A stretch of 57,591 nucleotides of DNA. Origin: Skermanella stibiiresistens SB22 (lineage in GTDB: Bacteria; Pseudomonadota; Alphaproteobacteria; Azospirillales; Azospirillaceae). The stretch is taken from NCBI RefSeq assembly GCF_000576635.1, contig NZ_AVFL01000035.1, forward strand, positions 1-57,591, given 5' to 3'. How positions within the stretch are numbered: the first letter of the stretch is position 1; the number at the start of each line of letters is the position of its first letter. This document shows positions 45,098 through 57,292 of this stretch, piece after piece. A program made the translations under genes and the position numbers. The notes below the pieces were generated by a model. The model was not told the origin of the DNA and did no database searches. It saw only the letters and a program-made list of their open reading frames with translations.

Positions 45098-45256
45098 TTA
45101 CTTGGCCTTGTCCTGCACGGCTTCGCCAGCGCGTTCGGTGTCGCGGCCGAAGCCCTCGATCGTGTTGCAGGCGCCAAGCAGCGTAACCAGCGCCAAGGCC
45201 CCGGCCGCCACCGTGAGCGTGCGAGCCTTACGGTTCGGACGGTTGAGCTTCATCAT
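45098..45256 (-). CDS. Entericidin-like small lipoprotein
   Basis: The 52-residue protein has a basic start (MMKLNRPNRKAR), a hydrophobic segment and lipobox TLLGAC. The mature tail NTIEGFGRDTERAGEAVQDKA is the pattern of EcnA/EcnB entericidins. It should be lipidated at the Cys and anchored in the envelope. In E. coli these form an antidote/toxin lipoprotein pair linked to stationary-phase lysis; only one such gene is here, as is usual in alphaproteobacteria. GGAGA lies eight bases before the ATG at 45256. Confidence 0.85.
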   Translation of the reverse strand: MMKLNRPNRKARTLTVAAGALALVTLLGACNTIEGFGRDTERAGEAVQDKAK

Positions 45257-45411
45257 TTCAGTCTTCTCCAAAGTTGATCGCATTCGTCCTAAGGAACACG
45301 GCATCCGCGCGGATGTTCCATCAGGCGCCATGGCATTTTCACAGCTCATGCGGGTAACGCGATGGGAAGCGATGGCACGACGAAAGCGTGTGCCATCGCC
45401 GCAAACCCGCT

Positions 45412-46851
45412 ATGTCCGCGCGAAACTTGACGGCGTGCCGGGAACTCCGCTTTCTGATCGCGCCCACGCGCACCGCAACGGCTGGAGAGAACACCATAAC
45501 GACGCCACAGCGGGATACCGGCAACACCCGGTCCACCCTTCGCCATCACCTCGTCGAATTGCTCAGGCTGGCGCTGCCCGTGATCGTCGCGCGCGCCGGA
45601 CTGATGGTCATGTCCGCCGTCGATATCCTGATCGTTGGCCGGCACAGCTCGCGTGAGCTGGCGTATCTCGGCCTCGGCACCTTGCCGGCGCAGATGCTGG
45701 TCACGACCGGGATCGGTTTGCTGCTCGGTACCCTGATCATGACATCGCAAGCGGTGGGAGCCGGCCGCCTGGAGGACTGCGGCGTCATCTGGCGCCGTTC
45801 GTTGCCTTACGCCGTGCTGTTGGGACTGGCCGCGACGGTCCTGAGCCTGCTGAGCGAACCCTTCTTCCAGTTGACGGGACAGGATCCGGACGTGGCGCGG
45901 GGCGGTGCGGGCGTGGCGATCGTGCTGGCCGTCGGCATCCCCGCCGCCATGCTCTACACGACAACGGCCTTCTTCCTGGAGGGCTTGAAACGTCCGGTAC
46001 CCGGCATGGTCGCGATGATCATCGCCAATCTCCTGAACGTACCGCTGAACGTCGTCCTCGTCTGGGGTGCCTGGGGCATCCCGGCCATGGGGGCGGAGGG
46101 GTCCGCCTGGGCCACCACGACGGTGCGCTGGCTGCTGGCGCTGTCCCTGATGGCCTATGTCTGGCACCTGCGCGACCGTGAAACGTTCGGCGTCCGCCGT
46201 GCCATGCGGGGATGGTGGAATGGCGCCGAGCGCCAGAGGCGCCTGGGCTACGCGGCGGGAATCAGCCTCACGCTGGAAAGCAGCGCCTTCTCGATCCTGG
46301 GCCTGTTCGCGGGCATGGTCGGTCCCCTCGACCTCGGCGCCTACACGATCGTGCTCAACCTGATCGCCCTGTCCTTCATGACGGCGGTCGGTCTGGCGAC
46401 CGCGACGGGGGTGCGGGTCGGCGTCGCCTATGGCAGGCGCGACCGGCGCGAGATCATGGTCGCGGGTTGGATGGGCTTGGGCGTCACCACCGCCTTGCTG
46501 GCCGCCATCGCCGTGCTGTTCGCCCTGATGCCGAAGAGCATCGGCGGGTTGTTCACGTCGGACGCCAACCTTCTGGCGATCACCGTCCCGCTGATCGCCT
46601 ACAGCGCCTTCATCCTGATCGCGGATGGCGGCCAGGTCGTGATGGCGAGCGCGCTGCGGGGGCAGAGCGACGCCTGGGTCCCGACCGTGCTGCATTTCAT
46701 CTCCTACTACGGCGTGATGATCCCGGTCGGGGGGGTGCTGGCACTTTGGGCCGACCGGGGTGTCGGAGGTTTGCTCGAAGGCATCCTGATCGCCAGCGTC
46801 GTGTCGGTCGCGGTGCTGTCCACCCGCTTCCACCTGCTGTCGCGGGCTTGA
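45412..46851 (+). CDS. MATE-family (NorM-like) multidrug exporter
   Basis: The protein has about 479 residues and about 12 membrane segments in two homologous halves. MATE features are LALPVIVARAGLMVMSAVDILIVG at the first helix pair, MTSQAVGAGR, VPLNVVLVWGAWGIPAMGAEGSA and the second-half repeat GLATATGVRVGVAYGRRD. It probably exports cationic compounds using a Na+ or H+ gradient. The start is uncertain: residues up to about 45 look untypical, and a good GGAGAG site near 45483 precedes an ATA codon, not a standard start. The ATG at 45412 is a provisional choice. Confidence 0.85.
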   Translation: MSARNLTACRELRFLIAPTRTATAGENTITTPQRDTGNTRSTLRHHLVELLRLALPVIVARAGLMVMSAVDILIVGRHSSRELAYLGLGTLPAQMLVTTGIGLLLGTLIMTSQAVGAGRLEDCGVIWRRSLPYAVLLGLAATVLSLLSEPFFQLTGQDPDVARGGAGVAIVLAVGIPAAMLYTTTAFFLEGLKRPVPGMVAMIIANLLNVPLNVVLVWGAWGIPAMGAEGSAWATTTVRWLLALSLMAYVWHLRDRETFGVRRAMRGWWNGAERQRRLGYAAGISLTLESSAFSILGLFAGMVGPLDLGAYTIVLNLIALSFMTAVGLATATGVRVGVAYGRRDRREIMVAGWMGLGVTTALLAAIAVLFALMPKSIGGLFTSDANLLAITVPLIAYSAFILIADGGQVVMASALRGQSDAWVPTVLHFISYYGVMIPVGGVLALWADRGVGGLLEGILIASVVSVAVLSTRFHLLSRA

Positions 46852-47096
46852 TGTCCACGGGGCTGCCCTTATGATGCCCAAGGTGATGCCGGTATAGGCG
46901 AAAGGCCGTTCCCGCGGTAAGGTCGATCACCGGCCGCACGATGCGTCCGGCACGGCCTGCCTCGTTGTTAGCATCTGCGAAAGCTGGTACACCGACCTTA
47001 TATATGACGGGTGTGCCGTTCGCCGGATCGCTTCACCAGATCAAGTCCGGCGGTCCAGGCCGCAGTCGTCGTTTAACCTGAAACCGAGAACGATTT

Positions 47097-49928
<2,832 letters not shown>

Positions 49929-49961
49929 CAAGTGTCCTGACCAGAAGGGAAGTGGCGGCAG

Positions 49962-50501
49962 ATGAGCGAACGGATCGGCGTCTATCCCGGGACATTCGAC
50001 CCGGTGACCAACGGCCATATGGACATCATCCAGCGAGCCACCCGTGTGCTGGACCACCTGATCGTCGGTGTCGCCCGCAACGCCGGCAAAGGACCGCTGT
50101 TCTCGACCGAGGAGCGGGTCAGGATGGTCGAGGAGGACGTCGCGGCCCTGAAGCCGAATGGCACCCGGATCGAGGTCAAGCCATTCGATAGCCTGCTGAT
50201 GCGGTTCGCGGTGGATATGAACGCCTCCATCATCATCCGCGGCCTGCGGGCGGTGTCCGACTTCGAGTACGAGTTTCAGATGGCGGGCATGAACGCCCGC
50301 CTAAATCCCAAGGTCGAGACCGTCTTCCTGATGGCGTCGGACAGGCATCAGTTCATCTCGTCCCGCTTCGTCAAGGAGATTGGCCGGCTGGGCGGTGACA
50401 TCACGCATTTCGTGTCGCCCAGGGTCGCCGACCGCCTCGCCACCCGTTTCGCACAGGACGAGGACGACCAGACCAAGCACGTACAGACCCTTAAAGTCTG
50501 A
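49962..50501 (+). CDS. coaD: Phosphopantetheine adenylyltransferase
   Basis: The 179-residue nucleotidyltransferase catalyses the fourth step of coenzyme A synthesis, joining phosphopantetheine to AMP. Motifs GVYPGTFDPVTNGHMDII (with the T/HxGH-type site), IIRGLRAVSDFEYEFQMA and FISSRFVKEIGRLGGDI are all present. It is about 15 residues longer than E. coli CoaD because of an acidic, charged C-terminal tail. It lies directly downstream of gyrA and probably shares its transcript, an order common in Rhodospirillales. Confidence 0.96.
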   Translation: MSERIGVYPGTFDPVTNGHMDIIQRATRVLDHLIVGVARNAGKGPLFSTEERVRMVEEDVAALKPNGTRIEVKPFDSLLMRFAVDMNASIIIRGLRAVSDFEYEFQMAGMNARLNPKVETVFLMASDRHQFISSRFVKEIGRLGGDITHFVSPRVADRLATRFAQDEDDQTKHVQTLKV

Positions 50502-50591
50502 GGGAACGGTTCGACCGTTCAGGGCGTCGCCCGAAGGTAAAAGCGGGTTGACCCGAGGCATGCCGAACCCTATGGTGCGCCCCGACCCTGA

Positions 50592-50667
50592 GAGCGCGTA
50601 GCTCAGCTGGTAGAGCAACTGACTTTTAATCAGTAGGTCCTGGGTTCGAACCCCAGCGCGCTCACCA
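50592..50667 (+). tRNA. tRNA-Lys (anticodon TTT)
   Basis: A 76-base cloverleaf: acceptor stem GAGCGCG/CGCGCTC, D arm with AGCTCAGCTGGTAGAGC, anticodon stem ACTGA/TCAGT with loop CTTTTAA (anticodon UUU), T arm CTGGGTTCGAACCCCAG, discriminator A and an encoded CCA. It decodes AAA/AAG and also supplies the Lys-tRNA that MprF uses. Confidence 0.97.
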
Positions 50668-50704
50668 AAAAGCCCCTGGAAAACAGTGTTTTCCAGGGGC
50701 TTTT
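50668..50704. terminator. Bidirectional terminator after tRNA-Lys
   Basis: A perfect 17-bp stem (50668-50684 with 50688-50704), a three-base loop, A-tract at one end and T-tract at the other. It starts directly after the tRNA CCA and also lies 3 bases beyond the stop of the convergent methyltransferase gene, so it can serve both. Confidence 0.93.
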
Positions 50705-50706
50705 GC

Positions 50707-51447
50707 TTATGCGGATTTAAGCTGCGTCAGCAGTTGGTCGACTGGCGTGGGCCATTTGGTGAAGCAGCGCAGCACCATTCCGTCGAGAACACGCTCCAAG
50801 GACATATCCGTCAGCAGTCCGCTGGCGATGACGCAGCGCTGGTACGTCTCGACCATGTGGCGGCCACACAGGTACATCTTCGCGCGCGAGGCCGCGAAGG
50901 GCCGGATGTGGCGGCCGGCGGGGGACAGGCAGAATTCCGCCATGGCGGTGGGCACACCGGGCCATTCGGGATCGAAGCAGTCATCCAGCACCAGGATGCC
51001 TTGGCTGGTCAGGAGCGGGGCGAAGTTGTTCAGGTCGTTCAGGACGGAGGGATGGTCGTGGACGGCATCCAGGTGAATGAAACGGACGCTACCGCGGCCG
51101 ACCATCTCGGGTGGCTCGCCGCGCTGGCGGAGATCCTCCCGAACGAGGATCAGCTTGTCCGCCAAGCTGGGGCAAAGGTCGTCCAGGGTCGCCCGCACCT
51201 TGCGCGCCGGTACCTCGTGAAAGATGTCGAAGCCGTATAGCCGCTCATCCGCCCGCGCCAAGCGCCCCAAGGCGATCGCCGACTTCCCCTGGTAGACTCC
51301 CAGTTCGCACAAATCGCCACGCCAGCCGGCTTGCTTCTGGATGAAGTCGAATAGCCAGAACAACAGGATGTCGTGATTATAGAACCACCCCTCGATCCTG
51401 CCTTCGACACGGTGCTTGTAGAAGTCGAAAAGTTCGCTGATTTCCAT
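50707..51447 (-). CDS. Class I SAM-dependent methyltransferase
   Basis: The 246-residue protein has motif I as DLCELGVYQGKSAIALG, an acidic end of the second strand in RLYGFDIFHEVP and FIHLDAVHDHPSVLNDL like the Methyltransf_24 family (CmcI/macrocin-O-methyltransferase-like), then GILVLDDCF. The acceptor is unknown. It begins with a helical N-terminus (MEISELFDFYKHRVEGRIEG). It is alone on the minus strand between the tRNA terminator and the lexA terminator. Confidence 0.82.
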   Translation of the reverse strand: MEISELFDFYKHRVEGRIEGWFYNHDILLFWLFDFIQKQAGWRGDLCELGVYQGKSAIALGRLARADERLYGFDIFHEVPARKVRATLDDLCPSLADKLILVREDLRQRGEPPEMVGRGSVRFIHLDAVHDHPSVLNDLNNFAPLLTSQGILVLDDCFDPEWPGVPTAMAEFCLSPAGRHIRPFAASRAKMYLCGRHMVETYQRCVIASGLLTDMSLERVLDGMVLRCFTKWPTPVDQLLTQLKSA

Positions 51448-51521
51448 GGCCGGCCCAACCGTCGCCCCGCGATAGCAACGCGGTCCCAGGGGCCAGCCTA
51501 CGGGAAAACCGTAAATGAAAA

Positions 51522-51555
51522 GGGCGCCTTGGGAAGAAGTCCTCCCAAGGCGCCC
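51522..51555 (-). terminator. lexA terminator
   Basis: A perfect 13-bp stem (51522-51534 with 51543-51555) with an eight-base loop lies 43 bases after the lexA stop. On the minus strand it is followed by TTTTCATTT. Confidence 0.88.
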
Positions 51556-51597
51556 ACGGCTATGATGACTGGCCGCCTCGGCCAGCGCCAGTCTTGC

Positions 51598-52317
51598 TCA
51601 GTAGCGGCGGAGCAGGCCCACCAGGCGCCCCTGGACGCGCACGCGGTCGGCGCCGAAGATGCGGGTCTCGAAGGCGGGGTTGGCGGGCTCCAGCGCCACC
51701 GTCTGACCCTTGCGGCGCAGACGTTTCAGCGTCACCTCGTTCTCGTCGATCAAGGCGACCACGATCGTGCCGCTGTCCGCCGTCTCGCAGCGGTTGATGA
51801 TGATGGTGTCGCCGTCCAGGATGCCGGCCTCGACCATGCTGTCTCCGGCGACCTCCAGGGCATAGTGGTCACCCGGGGGCAGCATCATCGCCGGGACGTT
51901 GATCATGGCGCTGTTGTCGCGCAACGCCTCGATCGGCGTGCCCGCCGCGATTTTGCCGTAGAGCGGCAACTGGATCGAATCCGCCTCGGTCGTGACCTCG
52001 CGGCCCTGAAGGGCGCCGGTGAAGTCGCCTTGGATGACGTTGGGCTGGAACTTGGGTCGCTCCGCCGCGCGCTGCTTCTGGCGGACCGCACCCGCTTCCG
52101 AGCCTTCGGGCAGGCGCAGGACCTCCAGAGCGCGGGCGCGGTGGGGTAGGCGGCGAATGAAGCCACGCTCCTCCAATCCGGTGATCAAGCGATGGATACC
52201 CGACTTCGACTTCAACCCCAGGGCATCCTTCATCTCGTCGAACGAGGGCGAAACCGCACCCTCGCCCAAGCGATCGTTGATGAAGAGTAGAAGCTCGTAT
52301 TGTTTACGTGTCAGCAT
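51598..52317 (-). CDS. lexA: LexA SOS repressor
   Basis: The 239-residue protein has a winged-helix N-domain ([35 protein letters not shown]) and a C-terminal S24 autoprotease domain. The latter has cleavage site Ala-Gly in [10 protein letters not shown], nucleophile Ser in [10 protein letters not shown] and the Lys in NEVTLKRL. It represses SOS genes and self-cleaves when RecA filaments form. It is longer than E. coli LexA (202) because of an extended hinge (about 75-110), typical of alphaproteobacteria. It has its own SOS box upstream. Confidence 0.96.
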   Translation of the reverse strand: MLTRKQYELLLFINDRLGEGAVSPSFDEMKDALGLKSKSGIHRLITGLEERGFIRRLPHRARALEVLRLPEGSEAGAVRQKQRAAERPKFQPNVIQGDFTGALQGREVTTEADSIQLPLYGKIAAGTPIEALRDNSAMINVPAMMLPPGDHYALEVAGDSMVEAGILDGDTIIINRCETADSGTIVVALIDENEVTLKRLRRKGQTVALEPANPAFETRIFGADRVRVQGRLVGLLRRY

Positions 52318-52350
52318 CCACGCCCCCTACGCGCTGGACCCGCAGGTCCG

Positions 52351-52390
52351 GAACAAAACAAAAACATTAATCCATGTTCTAGTTTGGTTC
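52351..52390 (-). promoter_or_regulatory. SOS box of lexA
   Basis: GTTCTAGTTTGGTTC at 52376-52390 is an exact GTTC-N7-GTTC direct repeat, the alphaproteobacterial LexA site, about 60-75 bases before the lexA start. A weaker match on the other strand (GTTT-N7-GTTC, 52365-52351) lies next to it. This supports autoregulation. Confidence 0.85.
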
Positions 52391-52448
52391 GCACTACGCG
52401 TCAAGCATCGACTTAATAAATTTAACCTCGTTTCACAGGTACTGTCCT

Positions 52449-53663
52449 CTAGAAACTCAAGACTCCGCCCCCAAGAGGAAGAATTTCGACACTGTCACCC
52501 GCCTCGGCAGGCGGCGCGAAGGGAGGGCGGACCACCAGACAGTCGGCGCGGGCGAGCACCGTCAGCAACGAACTATCCTGCGACTCGAAGGGTTTGGCGA
52601 TCAGGTTTCCAGTGGCGTCGACGCTCAGGGTAGCCCTGAGATAGTCTTCGCGCTGATCATTCCTCTTCACGGATCTCCCCAGCAAGGCCTTGCGACGCGG
52701 TTCGGACCCGATCGCCATACCCATCAGGCGGCGCAGCGCCGGGATCAGGAAGAGGATGGCGCAGACTTGGCTGGAGACGGGATTGCCGGGCAGTCCCAGC
52801 ACCGGGACATCGCCCAGCCGGCCGAACATCAGGGGTTTTCCGGGCCGCATGGCGATCTTGTAGAAGTCCAACTCCATGCCCCTGTCGCCTAGGACGTCCC
52901 GCACCAGATCGTACTCGCCCGCCGAGGCGCCGCCAGACGTCACCAGGATGTCGGCGCGCTCGCCACCCTTGATGAAGTGAAGCAGCGACTCCGCGGTGTC
53001 GCCGGCGACACCCAGGTTGATCGGGACGCCACCACAGGCGGCGACCAACCCGGCGATGGCGAAGGCGTTGGAGCTGACGATCTGGTCCGGTCCCAGGGGC
53101 TCGCCCGGCAGGATGATCTCGTCACCCGTCGCGAGGATGGCGACGCGTGGCCGCCGCCGCACCCGCAGCCAGGGCCAGTTCATCGCGGCGGCCAGTCCAA
53201 TGTCGCGGGCGGTCAGCGGGCGCCCGGCTGGGATACCGACATCGCCCGCCTTGAAATCGATACCGGCCCGCCGCACGTGCCGGTCGGGCGGCACCGGGTG
53301 AAGAACGGTGACGGCGTCACCCTCCGACTCGGTGTCCTCCTGGATGACGACGGCGTCGGCTCCGTCCGGCAGCGGTGCGCCAGTGAAGATCCTCACGGTC
53401 TCGCCCGCACCGACCCGCCCCTTGAACGACTGGCCGGCCGGGACTTCGCCGATGCGGCGCAGCGTGGCTGGTACCGTGCCGACATCGGCCGCCCGCACGG
53501 CATAGCCATCCATCGCCGACATGGCGGCGGGCGGCTGGGTCAGGCGCGAGACGATATCCTCCGCCGTTACGCGGCCCAGCCCGTCGGCCAGTCCCACGAC
53601 TTCGGCCGGCAGCGGCGAGAACGCGGATAGGATGCGCTCACGCGCTTCGGCGACCGGTATCAT
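52449..53663 (-). CDS. moeA: Molybdopterin molybdenumtransferase
   Basis: The 404-residue protein inserts molybdate into adenylated molybdopterin. Motifs: [11 protein letters not shown] near the start, [33 protein letters not shown] and [13 protein letters not shown]. The ATG at 53663 overlaps the moaC stop (ATGA). It is the last gene of the coupled trp-moa-moe run; lexA lies 131 bases beyond and has its own promoter. Confidence 0.95.
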   Translation of the reverse strand: MIPVAEARERILSAFSPLPAEVVGLADGLGRVTAEDIVSRLTQPPAAMSAMDGYAVRAADVGTVPATLRRIGEVPAGQSFKGRVGAGETVRIFTGAPLPDGADAVVIQEDTESEGDAVTVLHPVPPDRHVRRAGIDFKAGDVGIPAGRPLTARDIGLAAAMNWPWLRVRRRPRVAILATGDEIILPGEPLGPDQIVSSNAFAIAGLVAACGGVPINLGVAGDTAESLLHFIKGGERADILVTSGGASAGEYDLVRDVLGDRGMELDFYKIAMRPGKPLMFGRLGDVPVLGLPGNPVSSQVCAILFLIPALRRLMGMAIGSEPRRKALLGRSVKRNDQREDYLRATLSVDATGNLIAKPFESQDSSLLTVLARADCLVVRPPFAPPAEAGDSVEILPLGGGVLSF

Positions 53664-54172
53664 CCCGCACTTCCGGAGGAGCTGACGGCTGGAGCGATGC
53701 CGAAGTCGCCGCTCTTGCCGCCGGCCTTGTGGACCAGCCGGATCTCCCCAATCGTCATGCCCCGATCGACCGCCTTGCACATGTCATAGACGGTGAGAGC
53801 GGCGACCGACACGGCGGTCAGGGCCTCCATCTCGACGCCGGTGCGGCCCTTGAGCTTGCAGGTCGCGGTGATGTCGACGGCGTGGCGATCGGGATCGCAG
53901 GTCAGGTCGACCTTGACCGACGCGAGCGCCAGCGGATGGCACAAGGGGATCAGGTCCGGCGTGCGCTTGGCTCCCATGATGCCCGCCAGGCGAGCCACGG
54001 AAAGCACGTCTCCCTTCTTCATCCCACCCGACATGATCAACGCCAAAGTACTTGATTCCATTGCGATCGAGCCTGTGGCCGTCGCCGTGCGCTCGGTCTC
54101 GTCCTTGGCCGAGACATCGACCATGACTGCCCGGCCCTCGGCGTCGAAATGGGTGAAGCCGCCGCCGGTCAT
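53660..54172 (-). CDS. moaC: Cyclic pyranopterin monophosphate synthase
   Basis: The 170-residue protein makes the first stable intermediate of molybdenum cofactor synthesis together with MoaA. It shows [17 protein letters not shown], the conserved [36 protein letters not shown] and KSGDFG. The C-terminal tail is Ser/Gly-rich. Start and stop overlap trpC and moeA by ATGA. moaA is not in the window. Confidence 0.95.
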   Translation of the reverse strand: MTGGGFTHFDAEGRAVMVDVSAKDETERTATATGSIAMESSTLALIMSGGMKKGDVLSVARLAGIMGAKRTPDLIPLCHPLALASVKVDLTCDPDRHAVDITATCKLKGRTGVEMEALTAVSVAALTVYDMCKAVDRGMTIGEIRLVHKAGGKSGDFGIAPAVSSSGSAG

Positions 54173-54972
54173 GCGGCTTCCCGACGCGCCAGCAGAGCGC
54201 GGGTCGCCGCCGTCACATCGGTCTGGCGCATCAGGCTCTCACCGACCAGGAAGCAGTGGGCGCCGACCTTGGCCATGCGCTCAAGATCCTCGGGACCGTA
54301 CAGACCACTTTCGCTGACCAGGACGCGGTCGGTGGGAACGCGGCTGGCGAGTTCCTCCGTGACGGCCAAATCAACGGACAAAGTCTTTAGATTACGGTTG
54401 TTTACGCCGATCAGCTCACAGGGAAGTTGAAGCGCCCTGGTCAACTCCTCGCCGTTGTGGACCTCGACCAGCACATCCATCCCATAGCGGGCCGCGACAT
54501 CGGCCAATTCCCGGGCCGTGCCGTCGTCCAGCGCCGCCATGATCAGCAGGATGCAGTCCGCCCCCAGAGCGCGGGCTTCAACCACCTGATAAGGATCAAG
54601 CATGAAGTCTTTGCGAAGACACGGTAAATCGCATGCCGCCCGGGCTTCGACCAGGAACGAATCCTGCCCCTGGAAATAGGGGATGTCGGTCAGGATCGAC
54701 AGGCAGGCCGCACCGCCGGCTTGGTAGGCCCTCGCAAGTTCGGAGGGGTTGAAATCCTGGCGAATCAAACCTTTGCTGGGCGAAGCTCGCTTGATTTCCG
54801 CGATCAGGCCATGCCTCCCGGCATCGACCTCGCGGCGCAGTGCCGCCTTGAAGCCGCGGGGTGGCGAGGCCTTCAGGGCCGCGCGGTCGATCTCCGCGAA
54901 GCTGCGCTCGGCACGCTTGGCCGCGATGTGGGCGCGCTTGTCGTCACAGATGCGGGTGAGCACGTCGCTCAT
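54169..54972 (-). CDS. trpC: Indole-3-glycerol phosphate synthase
   Basis: The 267-residue (beta/alpha)8 enzyme closes the indole ring in tryptophan synthesis. It has [46 protein letters not shown] and [12 protein letters not shown]. Its length is that of a stand-alone TrpC without a fused TrpF. It overlaps trpD and moaC by ATGA. Confidence 0.96.
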   Translation of the reverse strand: MSDVLTRICDDKRAHIAAKRAERSFAEIDRAALKASPPRGFKAALRREVDAGRHGLIAEIKRASPSKGLIRQDFNPSELARAYQAGGAACLSILTDIPYFQGQDSFLVEARAACDLPCLRKDFMLDPYQVVEARALGADCILLIMAALDDGTARELADVAARYGMDVLVEVHNGEELTRALQLPCELIGVNNRNLKTLSVDLAVTEELASRVPTDRVLVSESGLYGPEDLERMAKVGAHCFLVGESLMRQTDVTAATRALLARREAA

Positions 54973-56006
54973 GCCGGGGCTCCGCTGTTGGTGATGGCGA
55001 TCAGGCGGTCGAGCACGCTTCGGGCTCCGCCGCTGTCCAGGGCCGCGCGGGCGAGTGCCACGGCTTGCGTGAGATCCGGAGCCTTGTCCGCCACCAGCAA
55101 CGCCGCCGCGCTGTTCAGCAGCACGATGTCGCGATAGGCGCCCCGGGCGCCGGCGAGCACCGCCGTCAACGCCTCGGCATTGGTTGTGGCGTCGCCGCCC
55201 TTGAGGTCGGCGGGGTTGGACAGGAGCAGGCCAACCTGGGCCGGCTCAATTTCGAACCGGGTCACCGCGCCGTTCCTCAGCTGCGCCACGTGCGAGGCGC
55301 CTGTCGTGGTCAACTCGTCCAGCCCGTCGGATCCATGGACAACCCAGGCGGTCTCGGAGCCGAGCCGGGCGAGGACATGGGCGACTGGCTCCAGCCATTC
55401 CTTGGCGAAGACTCCCAGAAGCTGCCGCTTGGCGCCAGCCGGGTTGGACAGCGGCCCCATCAGGTTGAATATGGTACGGGTTCCCAATTCGACCCGCGTT
55501 CCCGCGACGTTCCGCATCGCCGTGTGGTGACGGGGCGCCATCAGGAAGCAGATGCCAATCTCGTCCAGCGCCCGCTGGACCAGGGCCATGTCGCACTCGA
55601 TATCGACGCCCAGGGCCGTCAGCACGTCGGCGGCTCCGGACTTGCTGGAGGCCGCGCGGTTGCCGTGCTTGGCGACGGGCACGCCGCAGGCCGCCACCAC
55701 GAACGCGGTCGCGGTCGAGATGTTGTAGGTGCCAGAGGCGTCGCCGCCGGTGCCGCAGGTGTCGATCGTGCCTGGGGGCGCCTTGATCGGAACCGCCTTG
55801 GCCCGCATGGTCCGTGCGGCACCGGTGATCTCCTCGACCGTCTCGCCGCGCACCCGCAGGGCCATCAGGAATCCGCCCATCTGGGCGGGCGTGGCGTTGC
55901 CCGACATGATGATGTCGAAGGCGAGTTCGGCCTCGGCCTCGTTCAGACGCCGGCCGGCGGCGACACCCGCCAGCAGGGCCTTCATATCCGACATGTCGGC
56001 TTTCAT
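54969..56006 (-). CDS. trpD: Anthranilate phosphoribosyltransferase
   Basis: The 345-residue enzyme joins anthranilate to PRPP. Motifs: [34 protein letters not shown], the catalytic region [14 protein letters not shown] and [20 protein letters not shown] 56006 overlaps the trpG stop; an in-frame ATG at 55994 is possible. It is the partner of the adjacent TrpG. Confidence 0.96.
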   Translation of the reverse strand: MKADMSDMKALLAGVAAGRRLNEAEAELAFDIIMSGNATPAQMGGFLMALRVRGETVEEITGAARTMRAKAVPIKAPPGTIDTCGTGGDASGTYNISTATAFVVAACGVPVAKHGNRAASSKSGAADVLTALGVDIECDMALVQRALDEIGICFLMAPRHHTAMRNVAGTRVELGTRTIFNLMGPLSNPAGAKRQLLGVFAKEWLEPVAHVLARLGSETAWVVHGSDGLDELTTTGASHVAQLRNGAVTRFEIEPAQVGLLLSNPADLKGGDATTNAEALTAVLAGARGAYRDIVLLNSAAALLVADKAPDLTQAVALARAALDSGGARSVLDRLIAITNSGAPA

Positions 56007-56602
56007 GCGGCGTGCCCCATCCGGTCGACCGGGCCCGTCATCCGGACGAAGTTGGCCAACAGATCGTGCCCATGCTCCGAAGCGATGCTTTCCGGATGGA
56101 ATTGCACGCCATGAATTGGCAACTCACGGTGCGCCAGCCCCATGATCAGGCCATCCTCGCTCTCCGCCGTCACTTGGAGGCAGTCGGGCAGGGTCTCACG
56201 CTCGACGATCAGGGAGTGGTAGCGGGTGGCCGGGAAAGGCGAGGGCAGCCCCGCAAGGACGCTCTCGCCGGAATGGGTCATCATGCTGATCTTGCCGTGC
56301 ATCGGCACCGGCGCCCTGATGACGCGCCCGCCGAAAGCCTGCCCGATCGCCTGATGGCCCAGGCAGACACCCAGCAGGGGCAGGTGCCGCTCGGCGGCCG
56401 CCGCGATCATGTCCAGGCAGATGCCGGCCTTGTCGGGATCACACGGGCCGGGCGAGAGGACGATGCCGTCGGGACGCAGGTCCAGCGCCTGCGCCACCGT
56501 CAGTGCGTCATTCCGTTTCACCACCATCTCGGCGCCCAATTCCCCGAGGAAATGGACGAGGTTGTAGGTGAAACTGTCGTAGTTGTCGATCAGCAGCAGC
56601 AT
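56003..56602 (-). CDS. trpG: Anthranilate synthase glutamine amidotransferase subunit
   Basis: The 199-residue class I amidotransferase gives ammonia to TrpE. It has [20 protein letters not shown], catalytic Cys in [12 protein letters not shown] and His/Glu in GVQFHPESI. The ATG at 56602 is chosen because all family members start here; the upstream extension is unsupported. The same protein often doubles as PabA for folate. trpE is not adjacent in the window. Confidence 0.95.
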   Translation of the reverse strand: MLLLIDNYDSFTYNLVHFLGELGAEMVVKRNDALTVAQALDLRPDGIVLSPGPCDPDKAGICLDMIAAAAERHLPLLGVCLGHQAIGQAFGGRVIRAPVPMHGKISMMTHSGESVLAGLPSPFPATRYHSLIVERETLPDCLQVTAESEDGLIMGLAHRELPIHGVQFHPESIASEHGHDLLANFVRMTGPVDRMGHAA

Positions 56603-56877
56603 GCGGGTGTCCGCGGCAAACAAATGGGAAACAGCGAACCCACACCCTACTAGGCGCGGGGGCGGATTTCCAGCGCGCCGCTTGGCCGCCCGCTGGTTTA
56701 AAGCGGTGCCGAGGCTTGACCTTCCCAGCGCTGGAAGCCCCATATCCGCTAATGGGTCAAAGTTGGGTAATGATCCGTTAATGATCAGAACCGATCGTTA
56801 CGGACCAGCGTGACTGGCCGGGAGGTCGCCGATCGGTTGGCCGATTGTTTTGACGTCGGAAGCGAGGAACACGGTTC

Positions 56878-57288
56878 ATGAACATCGGAACAGCTTCGAA
56901 GCGGTCGGGAGTGACGGCCAAGACGATCCGCTATTACGAAAGCATCGGACTGATCTCGTCGGCCGGTCGTGGCGCCAATGGCTATCGGGTGTACACGGAC
57001 GAGGAGGTCGAAACCTTGCGATTCGTCTCCCACGCCCGCTCGTTGGGCTTCTCCGTCCGCGACGTCGGCAGCCTGCTGGCGTTATGGCGCGACCGCGGCC
57101 GGGCCAGTTCCGACGTCAAGGCGCTGGCCCGCGGCCACATCGAGGAGATCGACGCCAAGATCGCCGAATTGCGGAGCATCCGCGAAACCCTGCTCACGCT
57201 GGTCGAGCGTTGCCACGGTGACGATCGGCCGGAGTGTCCCATCCTCGAATCACTGGCGACCTCGTCGTCAGCGGAGCGGCACGCCTGA
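56878..57288 (+). CDS. cueR: CueR-like MerR-family copper regulator
   Basis: The 136-residue protein has the MerR DNA-binding domain (MNIGTASKRSGVTAKTIRYYESIGLI), a dimerisation helix and a C-terminal metal loop CHGDDRPECPIL. Its two Cys are eight residues apart, as in CueR sensors of Cu(I). It should activate copper-efflux genes by untwisting a long-spacer promoter. GAGGA lies upstream of the ATG. It is followed six bases on by a gene running off the window, which could be part of the same transcript. Confidence 0.87.
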   Translation: MNIGTASKRSGVTAKTIRYYESIGLISSAGRGANGYRVYTDEEVETLRFVSHARSLGFSVRDVGSLLALWRDRGRASSDVKALARGHIEEIDAKIAELRSIRETLLTLVERCHGDDRPECPILESLATSSSAERHA

Positions 57289-57292
57289 CATC

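Noticed and set aside
50504-50520. Hairpin after coaD (7-bp stem)
   Set aside because: Short stem with no T-run; probably not a terminator, since the tRNA follows and ends in a much stronger one.
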